DNA of 64,000 bases, taken from assembly GCA_021029595.1 (NCBI GenBank), contig JAJJOY010000002.1, positions 390,910 through 454,909 on the forward strand, read 5' to 3'. Under the pieces are notes generated by a model that made no database searches, was not told the DNA's origin, and was given only the letters and a program-made list of their open reading frames with translations. This document shows, piece after piece, positions 17,358 to 26,813 of the stretch (its first letter is position 1; each line of letters begins with the position of its first letter). Origin of the DNA: Hominenteromicrobium mulieris. GTDB lineage: Bacteria; Bacillota; Clostridia; Oscillospirales; Acutalibacteraceae. The position numbers and the translations under genes are program-made.

Positions 17358-19349
17358 TTAATCCCCGTACGGGTCGGCAATGGCTTCCGAAAGCTCCGTG
17401 CCGTCCTCCGCCACCTGCCGCACCGTCACACGGTCGCCTTTTTCTATGTCGTCCGCCGCACAGGTCACGGCGTATTCGGACAGGAACGTCGTCTCCTTCG
17501 CGTTGCCGTCCACGTAAATCACGCTGTACGGCGTGAAATTTTTGCCGCGCACCATCAGCATATCGTTCTGCACATACGCCGTGTTCACGGTGATGTCCCG
17601 CGTGCCGAAGCGCATGTCGGTCTCCTCAAACGGCTGCTCGCCGTGGTACACCACACGGTCGCCGTACAGCATGTCGTATTGCAGCGTGCGCAGCTCCGTT
17701 TCGTATGCACCGCGCCACGGGTTTAACTGGTGGAATTTCGTCAGTGTGCCTACGTTGATGTCTAAAAGCTCCAAAACACGGGACGAAAGCTGATACGCCT
17801 TCACGTTTCTATCCGCGCCCCCCACGCCGCAGTTGCTCCAAATGACGTACTCCGTTTCAAACAGGCCGCCCGCAGAAAGGTCCAGCATATCCTTGCTGAT
17901 CTCCAGCGACGGCATGTGGTCGCCGTACAGCACCAAAACGGTCGGCTCCTCCCACGTCGTCAGCACATCGGTCAACGTGCGCAGAAATTCATCCACCTCG
18001 TGAATCTGCGTCGCGTAATATTCCATTTGTCCGCGCAAAGCGGGGTCTTCTATGCCGGAAAGCACTTTGATATCCGCCGTCTCGCTCTCCTCCGGATACG
18101 CGCCGTGCGGCTGCACCGAAATGGTGTAAATAAGGTCGCGTTCCTTCGTTTCGGAAAGCGCCCGCACAATCTCTTTTGTCAGAATCTTATCCTTCGCCCA
18201 GCCGATTTCGTTTGTCTCCACGTGGTTCATGTATTCAAGCGTCGTGAATGAATCGAACCCGAGCTTCGGGAACACGATGTTGCGGTCATAGAACGTCGCC
18301 GTGTTATTGTGAATGACGTGCGACGCGAGCCCAAGTTTTTTTAAGTCATACGCGATGGACTCGCACGGCGTTTCCTGCAAAATCGTCTTGTACGGATATT
18401 CGCCCGTGCCGAAGTCCTGCACATTCATCTGCGTGATGACCTCAAATTCCGTGTTCGCCGTGCCCGCGCCGACGGACGGCGCGGTGAAATACCCGCTGGG
18501 GCATGTCTCCTTCAGCTCTTCAAAATACGGCACTGGGTTTTCGGAGAACGTCACGTCTTTTAAGCGGTTCACGTCGAAAAACGACTCCAGCTGCAAAAAG
18601 ATGATGTTCGGCACGTCCTCGGGCGCTTTGTCCTTTGTGCGCAGCACCTCCGCTGCAATGGCGCGCACGCGGCGGGCGGAGTAATCCTCCGGCCGGTCGA
18701 TACCCGTGTCAACGAGACTGCGCGTAAACGTGTACGTAAAGCCGTAATTCTCTGTCAAACGGATAACATCCGTATATGTATTCTCACCGAAGCCTAAGGA
18801 CGTCGGCAGATACGGAATGACAATGCACGCGCAAAGGAGTATCACGCTCACCGCCGTGTTAAAGAGCCGGTGCACCGGGCTTTTCGGGCACTTTTTAAAA
18901 AGCATCACAAGCCCCGCAAGCAGCAAAATCACCGCAATAACAAGCAAAATAAATGCCGGTACGCTCATGTAAATGCCGATAAACGACCAATCGAGCTGCA
19001 AAATCGCAAAATCAATGGCGGAAAGCGGCGAAACGCGGTAGCTGAGCACATATAAATTCGCAATGCCAAGTCCAAGCCACACCGTGCCGATCAAAATGCC
19101 GAAAAACCACCGTCGCTTGGAAAACAGGCACAGCGAAAGGGAAAACGTCAAAATCAGCACGTTTTCCAAAAATGCCAGCGGATGCGATTCGAGCAGCACC
19201 AAAACAGCGGAAAGACTCTGCCTGTCCATCAGTTCTATGACGATATTCAAAAATAATCCGCCGAGAAAGCACCCCAAAATACCCCGAATGCGCGTTCCCT
19301 TTTCAAACAATCCGCACAGCGTATGTAAAAACCGCCTGATGTCCTCCAC
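17358..19349 (-). CDS. LTA-synthase-like sulfatase-family membrane protein
   Basis: 663 residues. The N-terminal part has about five membrane segments (residues 20-180). The extracellular alkaline-phosphatase-like domain follows: NIIFLQLESFFDVN with the first metal Glu, SVGAGTANTEFEVITQ with the catalytic Thr, YDRNIVFPKLGFDSF, and VLYGDHMPSLE with metal Asp/His. This matches LtaS/YfnI/YqgS phosphoglycerol transferases, which use phosphatidylglycerol to build or prime lipoteichoic acid. A C-terminal beta-rich extension of about 90 residues (VRGKNFTPYSVIYVDG) looks IPT-like and is not usual in LtaS. The exact polymer is uncertain. Confidence 0.85.
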   Translation of the reverse strand: MEDIRRFLHTLCGLFEKGTRIRGILGCFLGGLFLNIVIELMDRQSLSAVLVLLESHPLAFLENVLILTFSLSLCLFSKRRWFFGILIGTVWLGLGIANLYVLSYRVSPLSAIDFAILQLDWSFIGIYMSVPAFILLVIAVILLLAGLVMLFKKCPKSPVHRLFNTAVSVILLCACIVIPYLPTSLGFGENTYTDVIRLTENYGFTYTFTRSLVDTGIDRPEDYSARRVRAIAAEVLRTKDKAPEDVPNIIFLQLESFFDVNRLKDVTFSENPVPYFEELKETCPSGYFTAPSVGAGTANTEFEVITQMNVQDFGTGEYPYKTILQETPCESIAYDLKKLGLASHVIHNNTATFYDRNIVFPKLGFDSFTTLEYMNHVETNEIGWAKDKILTKEIVRALSETKERDLIYTISVQPHGAYPEESETADIKVLSGIEDPALRGQMEYYATQIHEVDEFLRTLTDVLTTWEEPTVLVLYGDHMPSLEISKDMLDLSAGGLFETEYVIWSNCGVGGADRNVKAYQLSSRVLELLDINVGTLTKFHQLNPWRGAYETELRTLQYDMLYGDRVVYHGEQPFEETDMRFGTRDITVNTAYVQNDMLMVRGKNFTPYSVIYVDGNAKETTFLSEYAVTCAADDIEKGDRVTVRQVAEDGTELSEAIADPYGD

Positions 19350-19395
19350 CCCCGGTCTCCTGCTCGCAGTTTCTCAGAACTGCGTATTCAGCATG

Positions 19396-19424
19396 ATTAT
19401 AAGACCGAAAATGAATTTTTTCAA
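19396..19424 (-). promoter_or_regulatory. Promoter of the LTA-synthase-like operon
   Basis: TTGAAA, 17-base spacer, TATAAT on the minus strand, about 45 bases before the ATG. Confidence 0.7.
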
Positions 19425-19570
19425 GCGGTTTCAACTTAGTATTTTCTTAAAATTTTTGGGTCCGCATTTCACGTTTCACGCGCCTTTGCAGCCTGAATTT
19501 CTTTCACATCCACGCCGCGTGGGGCAATGTTCTCCGTATACGTCTCATAACAGTCCCCGTTTCTGCGTTT

Positions 19571-21355
19571 TTACGCGAACTGTGCGTTATACAAATGTCG
19601 GTAGAATGTGTCGCCCTGCATCAAGCTTTCATGCGTGCCGCGCTCCACAATCTCGCCGTCGCGCACGACTAAGATCATATCCGCGTTGCGAATGGTCGAT
19701 AAGCGGTGCGCAATGACAAAGCAGGTCTTGTCCGCCATCAGCGTACGCATGGCCTTTTGTATGCGCAGCTCCGTGCGCGTATCGACGTTTGAGGTCGCCT
19801 CGTCCAGAATGAGCAGGGACGACTCCAGCAGCATCGCGCGTGCAATGGTCATCAGCTGCTTTTGTCCCTTTGAGATATTCGCGCCGTCGTCCTCGAGCAC
19901 CGTTTCGTAACCGGCCGGCAGCGTCCTGATGTAGTCATGGATGCCGCACGCCTTGCACACGCGCTCCACGTCTTCGCGCGTCGCCTTTTCGCTGCCGTAG
20001 GCGATGTTTTCATACACCGTGCCCGTAAAAAGCCATGTGTCCTGCAAGACCATGGAGTAATTGAGGCGCAAACTGCGGCGCGTCAGGTCTTTGATCGGCT
20101 TATGGTCAAGCGTAATCTCTCCGCTGTCCACATCGTAAAAGCGCATCAGCAAATTGATGATGGTCGTTTTGCCCGCGCCCGTCGGGCCCACAATGGCCAC
20201 AAGCGCGCCCTTCGGCACATGCAGCGAGAGATCTTTGATGATCTGTCTGTCCTTTGTGTAGCCGAAGTTCACGTGCGAAAGGTCTACGTCACCCTCAGCT
20301 TCGGTAAGGCCTTCGGCATTCGGACTGTCCGCGACCTCGGGCTCTTCATCCAGTAAGCGGAACACGCGCTCCGCCGCCGAAAACGCCGACTGCAATTCGC
20401 CGATGATGTTCGCGATTTCGTTGATCGGCCCGCTGAACTTGCGGGAGTACAGTACAAAGCTCGAAATGTTGCCGATAGAGATTGACCCGCCCAAAAACAG
20501 CAGTGCGCCGAAAAAGCTGACGAGTGAAAGCGAAAGGTTGTTGACGAAGTTGACGGAGGGTCCCACCATGCTGCCGTAATAATCGGCGCGGTAGTACGCG
20601 TCCACGGTCTCGTCGTTCTGTTTATCGAGCTTCTTAATGGTGTTTTCTTCTTGGCTATACGCGCGCAGCGTTTTCTGCCCGCTGATCATTTCCTCCACAA
20701 AGCCGTTCAGCTCGCCCAGCTTTGCAGAGCGCTTGCGGAACAGTGGCCGCGTAAAGCCCGTGATCTTCTTCGTCATGAACATCGAAAGCGGCACAGTGAA
20801 AACAAACACCAACACAAGCGTCGGCGAAATGGAAAGCATCATGATGAGCGCGCCGATGACCGTGACGGCGCTCGCGAACACCTGCACCATATCATTCGTA
20901 AGCGAGGTGTTGATGGTGTCGATGTCATACGAAATACGGCTCAAAATGTCGCCCGTCTGGTGTGTATCGAAGTACCCCACGGGCAGCTCGCTCAGCTTTT
21001 GGAACACATCGTGCCGCATCGTGTTCACTACGCGGCGGCTGATGACAATCATAAGGCGCGTCAGCGCATATGAAAGTGCTGCGGATATCGCGTACATCAC
21101 AACCATCAGAACGCCGTAGCGGCCCACCTTTTCAAAATTGACTTTGCCGCGGCCGAGTTCCATCGCATCCACCGCAAGACCCGAAATGTACGGTCCCGCC
21201 AGTGACAGCAAATTGCCGCCGACCGTCAGTAAAATCGCCCCGAGCATCAAAAATTTGTAGCGCATCAAATACGGCAAAAGGCGCGACAGCACCGCCGTTT
21301 TTTTCATTTTGGGCTTTTCGTGTTTTTCCGTTTGCACGGTTTCCGGCCTTTTCAT
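19571..21355 (-). CDS. ABC exporter half-transporter, catalytic-Glu subunit
   Basis: 594 residues from ATG 21355, which overlaps the stop of the partner gene (ATGA). Six membrane segments (residues 20-320), then an ATPase domain: Walker A VGPTGAGKTTIINLL, Walker B with catalytic Glu in LLILDEATSNVD, and switch His in VIAHRLSTIR. Its signature motif is ISKGQ instead of LSGGQ. With the upstream subunit it should form a heterodimeric type IV exporter for drugs, lipids or peptides; the substrate is unknown. The frame reopens for 33 codons directly after the stop (19469-19570). Confidence 0.93.
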   Translation of the reverse strand: MKRPETVQTEKHEKPKMKKTAVLSRLLPYLMRYKFLMLGAILLTVGGNLLSLAGPYISGLAVDAMELGRGKVNFEKVGRYGVLMVVMYAISAALSYALTRLMIVISRRVVNTMRHDVFQKLSELPVGYFDTHQTGDILSRISYDIDTINTSLTNDMVQVFASAVTVIGALIMMLSISPTLVLVFVFTVPLSMFMTKKITGFTRPLFRKRSAKLGELNGFVEEMISGQKTLRAYSQEENTIKKLDKQNDETVDAYYRADYYGSMVGPSVNFVNNLSLSLVSFFGALLFLGGSISIGNISSFVLYSRKFSGPINEIANIIGELQSAFSAAERVFRLLDEEPEVADSPNAEGLTEAEGDVDLSHVNFGYTKDRQIIKDLSLHVPKGALVAIVGPTGAGKTTIINLLMRFYDVDSGEITLDHKPIKDLTRRSLRLNYSMVLQDTWLFTGTVYENIAYGSEKATREDVERVCKACGIHDYIRTLPAGYETVLEDDGANISKGQKQLMTIARAMLLESSLLILDEATSNVDTRTELRIQKAMRTLMADKTCFVIAHRLSTIRNADMILVVRDGEIVERGTHESLMQGDTFYRHLYNAQFA

Positions 21356-23085
21356 GCGTGCACCTCCTTTGCGAGTCCCTCGCCGATCTGCGACTCCCCG
21401 ATCTCGCGGTAAAGCGGGCAGGTCTCCATCAATTCTTCGTGTGTACCCATGCCGATGACATTGCCGTTTTCGAGCACCATGATTTTTTCCGCATGCATGA
21501 TGGAGCTGATGCGCTGCGCAATGATGATCTTTGTCGCGTCCGCACAATGCAGGCGAATTTCTTCACGCAGCTTCGAGTCCGTCTTGTAATCGAGCGCGCT
21601 CGAGGAGTCGTCCAACAGCAAAATGTCCGGGTCGCCCGCCAACGCGCGCGCAAGCAACAGTCTCTGTTTCTGCCCACCCGAAAGGTTCGCGCCCTTAATG
21701 GCGACCGGCGCGTCCAGGCCGCCCTGTTCTTCCATAAATTCCAGCGCCTGTGCACGGCGTGCCGCTTCCAAAAGCTGCTCGTCCGTCAGGTTTCGCCCTA
21801 AGCGGATATTCTCGCGTATCGTGTCCTTAAATAGCGTGTCGTTTTGGAATACCACGCCGAACTTCGCGCGTAAATCGGACGTCGCGTAGTCGCGGATATC
21901 CACGCCGTCTATTTTCACGGAGCCCTCCGAAACGTCGTAGTAACGCATGAGTAAACGAATAATCGTCGATTTACCCGCGCCTGTCGCGCCGATGATGCCG
22001 AGCGTCTCGCCGCGCTTCAACGCAAAATCGATGTTCCGCACCGCAAAGCTGCCGCGCGCATAGCGGAACGTCACGTGGTCAAACTCCACATGCGGCGCGT
22101 CCTTCGGCAAAAAGCTGAAGTGCGGCTCAGTCTCGAAAAGCTCCACCGGCGTGTCCAGCACCTCCAATACACGCGCAGAGGAAGCCGATGCGCGTGAAAG
22201 CATCATGAAAATGCGGTTAATCGCCATTAAAGCGTTCAAAACGATGGTGTATAAATTCATAAACGCGATGATCTTGCCGATCTCGGAGGTGCCGTTGTTC
22301 ACGCGCACCGCGCCCACCGTGATGACCGCCACAATGCCGAGGTTCAGCAAAAGGCTCATCACCGGATTGATGAGCGCCATGGTGCTCTCTGCTGTGCGCT
22401 CCTTTTCGGTGAGGTCGTCGTTCACCTTTTTAAACCGCGCACGCTCATAGTCCGATTTGGAAAGCGCCTTGATGACGCGCACGCCCACGGCGTTTTCACG
22501 CACCACGCGCAGCATGGAATCGGAAGCCTTCTGCACAATCTTAAAAAGCTTCGCACCTTTTCGCGAGACGTAAAATACAATTACGCCCACAATGGGCAAG
22601 GACGCCACCATAATGAGCGTCAGCATCGGATCCATCGTCAAGGATACGATGATGCCGCCGAAAAGCAGCAGCGGCGCACGGATGCCGATGCGCTGGATCA
22701 TGCCGACCGTCTGGTGCAAAACGTATGTATCGCTCGTCATACGCGAAATAAGCGACGGAATTGTGAACGCATCCACCCTGCTTTCCGAAAGATACGAGAT
22801 CTTTTGAAACAGGTCGTGCCGGATCTGCCGCGTGCAGTCGCGCGCCACAGCGGACGCCATACGGTTCGCCGTGATGTTGCCGCCCCACGCAATAAGCGAG
22901 CACACGATCATCAATCCACCCCACAGACATACCGGGCGAATTTCTTTCAGCGGGATCAGATCGTCAATGATATACGACAAAATCCACGGAATCGCGAGCT
23001 CCACAAGCGTACCGACCGCCTTAAAGCTGATGCCCACGCCCATGCGCGGCAAAAACGGTTTTAAATACACCGCCAGTCTTTTCAA
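21352..23085 (-). CDS. ABC exporter half-transporter, degenerate-site subunit
   Basis: 577 residues. Six membrane segments, Walker A IIGATGAGKSTIIRLL, canonical signature NLSGGQKQRLLLARAL, and Walker B ILLLDDSSSALD, in which Asp replaces the catalytic Glu; the switch region reads IIAQRISSI with Gln for His. This is the pattern of the noncanonical subunit of heterodimeric exporters such as BmrCD and TM287/288. First gene of a two-gene operon under a promoter that carries a palindromic operator. Confidence 0.93.
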   Translation of the reverse strand: MKRLAVYLKPFLPRMGVGISFKAVGTLVELAIPWILSYIIDDLIPLKEIRPVCLWGGLMIVCSLIAWGGNITANRMASAVARDCTRQIRHDLFQKISYLSESRVDAFTIPSLISRMTSDTYVLHQTVGMIQRIGIRAPLLLFGGIIVSLTMDPMLTLIMVASLPIVGVIVFYVSRKGAKLFKIVQKASDSMLRVVRENAVGVRVIKALSKSDYERARFKKVNDDLTEKERTAESTMALINPVMSLLLNLGIVAVITVGAVRVNNGTSEIGKIIAFMNLYTIVLNALMAINRIFMMLSRASASSARVLEVLDTPVELFETEPHFSFLPKDAPHVEFDHVTFRYARGSFAVRNIDFALKRGETLGIIGATGAGKSTIIRLLMRYYDVSEGSVKIDGVDIRDYATSDLRAKFGVVFQNDTLFKDTIRENIRLGRNLTDEQLLEAARRAQALEFMEEQGGLDAPVAIKGANLSGGQKQRLLLARALAGDPDILLLDDSSSALDYKTDSKLREEIRLHCADATKIIIAQRISSIMHAEKIMVLENGNVIGMGTHEELMETCPLYREIGESQIGEGLAKEVHA

Positions 23086-23117
23086 ATTACATGCCCTCTT
23101 TCCCCTAAGAAGCTCTC

Positions 23118-23139
23118 AATAGTTGTATTTGCAACTATT
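23118..23139. promoter_or_regulatory. MarR-like palindromic operator
   Basis: AATAGTTG-tatttg-CAACTATT, perfect eight-base arms. It overlaps the -10 box and start of the exporter promoter, where a bound repressor would block transcription. No MarR-family gene lies in the window. Confidence 0.6.
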
Positions 23140-23165
23140 ATAGCGTATCCCGCACAACTTTTCAA
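23137..23165 (-). promoter_or_regulatory. Promoter of the ABC exporter operon
   Basis: TTGAAA, 17-base spacer, TATAAT on the minus strand. Confidence 0.75.
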
Positions 23166-23203
23166 TATAATTATAAAATATTTTGGTAAATTTAAGCCTT
23201 TGC

Positions 23204-23231
23204 TTGACAAAAAGCCTCCCCGTGGTATAAT
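23204..23231 (+). promoter_or_regulatory. Consensus promoter of the phosphorylase gene
   Basis: TTGACA, 16-base spacer, TATAAT: both hexamers are full consensus. Confidence 0.85.
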
Positions 23232-23272
23232 AGATAAAATTTACCGTTTGCGAAAACGAAGGAGGGAATTCC

Positions 23273-24034
23273 ATGATCCACACAGATTTTGACCCTGAGA
23301 AAACAGCCGTCATTGAGCCGAGCGAATTCTATCACCCGATGGAAAATATGCCGGAGGCACTCATCGGCGTGTTCTCCCGCCCGCTTACGGAGAAATACGC
23401 GGCGGAATTTCACGGCGAAGTCATCATGCAATATCAGGACTGCAACGGTGGAGAACCGGTCTATCGCTGCACTGCGCCGAACAGCACCGCGTTTGCGCTG
23501 ATGTGCATGCGCGTCGGCGCGCCGTCTGCCTGCGGCATCATGGAAGAGATGATCCCCCACGGCGTGAAAAAGTTTTTGATGCTCGGCTCCTGCGGTGCAC
23601 TCGATCACGCCATCACCGCCGGGCACATTCTGGTACCCTACGCCGCCGTGCGCGATGAGGGCACCAGCTACCACTACGCCCCGCCCGCCGAGGAAGCCGT
23701 ACTCGAGCCTGCCTGTGTAGATGCCGTCTGCCAAACGCTCGAAGACATGGACGCCCCCTATGCCCGCGTGAAAACGTGGACGACCGACGCATTCTTTCGT
23801 GAGACGCGCGGCAAGGTTGAAAAGCGTTTAAAGCAAGGCTGCTCCGTCGTCGAGATGGAATGTGCCGCCATGGCGACCGTCGCGGCGTTCCGAAACGTCA
23901 AATTCGCCCAGTTCATGTGGGCGGCAGATTCCCTTTCCGGCGAAAAATGGGACGCCCGCAACTTAAATAAGCTCGGCACGGATGCCGGCGAGATCTACAT
24001 GGAAGCCGCCATCCGCACCTTAGAGCACCTGTAA
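23273..24034 (+). CDS. Nucleoside phosphorylase (PNP/UDP family)
   Basis: 253 residues; ATG after AAGGAGGG. KFLMLGSCGALDHAI is the phosphate/nucleoside pocket of NP-I phosphorylases, and VVEMECAAMATVA is the purine/uridine phosphorylase Glu-Met-Glu ribose-binding motif. It would release a base and ribose-1-phosphate for salvage in the cytoplasm. The choice between uridine and purine substrates is not settled; the sequence around TWTTDAFFRET is closest in style to uridine-type members. Single gene under a consensus promoter. Confidence 0.88.
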   Translation: MIHTDFDPEKTAVIEPSEFYHPMENMPEALIGVFSRPLTEKYAAEFHGEVIMQYQDCNGGEPVYRCTAPNSTAFALMCMRVGAPSACGIMEEMIPHGVKKFLMLGSCGALDHAITAGHILVPYAAVRDEGTSYHYAPPAEEAVLEPACVDAVCQTLEDMDAPYARVKTWTTDAFFRETRGKVEKRLKQGCSVVEMECAAMATVAAFRNVKFAQFMWAADSLSGEKWDARNLNKLGTDAGEIYMEAAIRTLEHL

Positions 24035-24064
24035 ACATACAAAAAAGTTAAGAAAACCTGAATT

Positions 24065-24107
24065 CTCCCCGCACAGACTGGAAATGTGCGGGGAGTTGTA
24101 TTATACT
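24065..24107 (+). promoter_or_regulatory. Hairpin and overlapping promoter before the hexapeptide-repeat gene
   Basis: CTCCCCGCAC/GTGCGGGGAG (24065-24095) is a strong stem followed only by TTGTATT, a weak terminator. TGGAAA (24079), 17-base spacer and TATACT (24102) form a likely promoter across it. Confidence 0.45.
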
Positions 24108-24194
24108 ATATAAAATGGGTTTTATGGGAAAGTCGCAAGTCCGTTCCGCAGAGTCGGAATTTCAGTACGATTGAGTCAAGAAAGGAACATGAAT

Positions 24195-24875
24195 ATGAAC
24201 GTAAAACATGAAGAATTGACCGTCCGCGCCTTATACGATCTCAGCTACACCGCAGCGCGCCCGCTGCTTGAAGCCTGCACCTACCCGTGGGAGGCGCTGC
24301 CGAAGATCGGCGAGTTCATTAAAGCGCTCGGCAAAACACTTCCGCCCGAAGAATACGAGCAGCGCGGTGAAGACGTGTGGGTCGCGAAAAGCGCCAAGCT
24401 TTACCCAAACGTCTACATTGCAGGCCCCACTATCATCGGGCCGGAGACCGAGGTGCGCCCCGGCGCATTTATCCGCGGCAACGCGCTCATCGGCGCAGGC
24501 TGCGTCGTCGGCAATTCCACCGAGGTGAAAAACGCCATCCTGTTCGACGGCGCGCAGGCCCCGCACTATAACTACATCGGCGATTCCGTCATGGGTCATA
24601 AGGCCCACACCGGCGCGGGTGCCGTCACGTCGAACTTAAAGCAGGATCACTCGAACGTCACCGTCTTAAAGGACGGCGAACGCGTAGAGACCGGCATGCG
24701 CAAATTCGGCGCCATGCTGGGCGACCACGCCGAAATCGGCTGCGGCAGCGTTTTGAATCCCGGCACGGTCGTCGGCAAAAACGCACGCGTCTATCCGCTT
24801 TCCATGGTGCGCGGCTTCGTGCCCGCGAACCACATCTATAAAAAGGCCGGTGAGGTCGCCGAAATCCACGACTGA
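24195..24875 (+). CDS. Left-handed beta-helix protein, GlmU-C-terminal-like
   Basis: 226 residues from the ATG at 24195, eight bases after AAAGGA (an ATG at 24189 is too close to the site). The central part is made of hexapeptide repeats, for example AGPTIIGPETEVRPGAFIRG, NALIGAGCVVGNSTEVKNAI and HKAHTGAGAVTSNLKQDH. This resembles the acetyltransferase half of GlmU, without the uridylyltransferase half. It could acetylate or bind a sugar phosphate for wall precursor synthesis. It lies 27 bases upstream of the FHA-SEDS gene, probably in the same operon, which supports a cell-wall role. Confidence 0.75.
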   Translation: MNVKHEELTVRALYDLSYTAARPLLEACTYPWEALPKIGEFIKALGKTLPPEEYEQRGEDVWVAKSAKLYPNVYIAGPTIIGPETEVRPGAFIRGNALIGAGCVVGNSTEVKNAILFDGAQAPHYNYIGDSVMGHKAHTGAGAVTSNLKQDHSNVTVLKDGERVETGMRKFGAMLGDHAEIGCGSVLNPGTVVGKNARVYPLSMVRGFVPANHIYKKAGEVAEIHD

Positions 24876-24902
24876 TCTTCGCCGTAAAGAAAAGAGGTCT
24901 TT

Positions 24903-26813
24903 ATGGAGCTTTTAAAGCAACTCATCACGCGCATACTCGGCTCCGGGCTGCTTTCCACCGCCCTTGTGCTCGTGCGTGCCGTCACCGTCCTGATGGTTTT
25001 GTACGTTATCTGGCGCTGCTATACCTCGTTTAAAAAGGGACAGCGCCGCAAAGACCCGGTCGTCATGCTGGAGGATGCCGCCACCGGCGCGCATTTCCCC
25101 GTTTTGTACTGGGAGAATTCCATTGGGCGCAGCCGCAGCTGCGATATTCAAATACCCGATAATTCCGTTTCGCGCGACCATGCCGTTTTAATGCGCCGCG
25201 AAGAGGGCTGGTTCGTGTGCGATACCGGCTCCCACGCCGGCACACGCGTGCGCAATAAACAGATTACAGAGCCCACGCTCGTGCAGATCGGCGACAAAAT
25301 CCGCATGGGCTCCACCACGCTCACGCTGCGTAACGCGTCCGACGTGCCGCAGAAAAAGCGCAGCATGTTCACCGGATTTTCCAAAGAGGCGGCGTCCCCC
25401 TTTAAGCTGATGCTCGTCGTCACGCTCATTCAGATGTCGCTCACCTTGCAGCTGATGATCGGCACAGGCGAATTCCGCCTCTACCCCGCCGCACCGTTCG
25501 TGATTCTGTTCACGGCAAGCTGGGTGCTGTACTTTTTCTCCCGCCGCATCTTAAAGCGCGTCAGCTTTGAGATTGAAACCGTTGGGCTGCTCCTCAGCAG
25601 CATCGGCATCCTGCTCCTCAGCGGTGAGGGGCTCGACACCGTTAAAATGCAGATTGCCGCGTTCGGCATCGGCATTGTGCTTTTCTGCTTCCTTGTTTGG
25701 TTCATGAGCGACCTCGAGCGCGTCATGAAGCTGCGGCTCTACATCGCCATCGGCGCCATTTTGCTGTTTGTTGCAAACCTTGTGCTCGGCAAAGACGTCA
25801 ACGGCTCCCGCAACTGGATCTTCATCGGGCCGTTCAGCTTCCAGCCCTCGGAGTTCATCAAAATCGCATTCGTGTTCGTCGGCGCGTCTACGCTCGACCA
25901 TTTGCAGACGAAAAAGAACATCACGGAGTTCATCGTGTTCGCCGCCATTTGCCTCGCATTCCTGTTCCTCATGCGTGATTTCGGCACGGCGCTCATCTTC
26001 TTCGCCTGCTTCCTCATCATCGCGTTCATGCGCTCCGGCAGCTTCCGCACCATTTTCCTCATCCTCGCGGCAGCGTGCTTCGGCGTGTTCCTCATTTTGC
26101 AGTTTAAACCCTACGTTGCCCAGCGCTTCTCGGGCTGGCTGCACGTGTGGGAGCACACACAGGACAGCCTCGGCTACCAGCAGGTGCGCACCATGACGTA
26201 TATCGCAAGCGGCGGCCTCTTCGGTCTCGGCCTCGGCAACGGCATCTTAAAATATGTCGCCGCCGGCGACAGCGACCTCGTGTTCGGTATGCTGTGCGAG
26301 GAACAGGGCCTTTTAATGGGCATGGCAGTGCTGTTCGCGCTCGTCCTCTTTATCCTCTACGCCCGCAGCGATGTCACACGCAGTCGCTCCACGTTCTACG
26401 CCATCGCGGCGTGCGCCGTCTCGGGCATGCTGCTCTTTCAGGCCGCGCTCAATGTCTTCGGCCCCACGGATGTTCTGCCGCTCACCGGCGTCACGCTGCC
26501 GTTCATCAGCGCAGGCGGCTCCAGTATGATCTCTGTCTGGGGGCTTCTGGCATTCCTCAAAGCGTCCGATGAACGCACCTACGCTGCCCGCCGTGCGGGA
26601 AGACACCCGAAAGGCGAGGCCGACGAAGACACGATTTCCTTCACCCCGCCGCGCTACTCCCCGAATGACCCGCCCACGCCGCGGCCCCGCGTGAATACCC
26701 GCGCCGAAAACACGGCCCCGCGTTCCCGCGGCGCATACCGCGTCCATATTTCCGAAGAAAACCTCTCGCCGGGTCAGTCCTGCACACGCAGAAAGGATGG
26801 TGACCGCCGATGA
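24903..26813 (+). CDS. FHA domain fused to a SEDS (FtsW/RodA/SpoVE) glycosyltransferase
   Basis: 636 residues. An N-terminal membrane anchor (residues 17-40) leads to a cytoplasmic FHA domain (about 50-145; motifs SIGRSRSCDIQIPD, SVSRDHAVL, GTRVRN) that should bind phosphothreonine. A SEDS core with about ten membrane segments follows (from residue 160): NGSRNWIFIGPFSFQPSEF, LMRDFGTALIFF, DSDLVFGMLCEEQG, GVTLPFISAGGSSM. The tail (560-636) is Pro/Arg-rich. SEDS proteins polymerise lipid II with a class B PBP, which is encoded next with a four-base overlap. The fusion suggests control by a Ser/Thr kinase; none is seen in the window. Confidence 0.93.
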   Translation: MELLKQLITRILGSGLLSTALVLVRAVTVLMVLYVIWRCYTSFKKGQRRKDPVVMLEDAATGAHFPVLYWENSIGRSRSCDIQIPDNSVSRDHAVLMRREEGWFVCDTGSHAGTRVRNKQITEPTLVQIGDKIRMGSTTLTLRNASDVPQKKRSMFTGFSKEAASPFKLMLVVTLIQMSLTLQLMIGTGEFRLYPAAPFVILFTASWVLYFFSRRILKRVSFEIETVGLLLSSIGILLLSGEGLDTVKMQIAAFGIGIVLFCFLVWFMSDLERVMKLRLYIAIGAILLFVANLVLGKDVNGSRNWIFIGPFSFQPSEFIKIAFVFVGASTLDHLQTKKNITEFIVFAAICLAFLFLMRDFGTALIFFACFLIIAFMRSGSFRTIFLILAAACFGVFLILQFKPYVAQRFSGWLHVWEHTQDSLGYQQVRTMTYIASGGLFGLGLGNGILKYVAAGDSDLVFGMLCEEQGLLMGMAVLFALVLFILYARSDVTRSRSTFYAIAACAVSGMLLFQAALNVFGPTDVLPLTGVTLPFISAGGSSMISVWGLLAFLKASDERTYAARRAGRHPKGEADEDTISFTPPRYSPNDPPTPRPRVNTRAENTAPRSRGAYRVHISEENLSPGQSCTRRKDGDRR

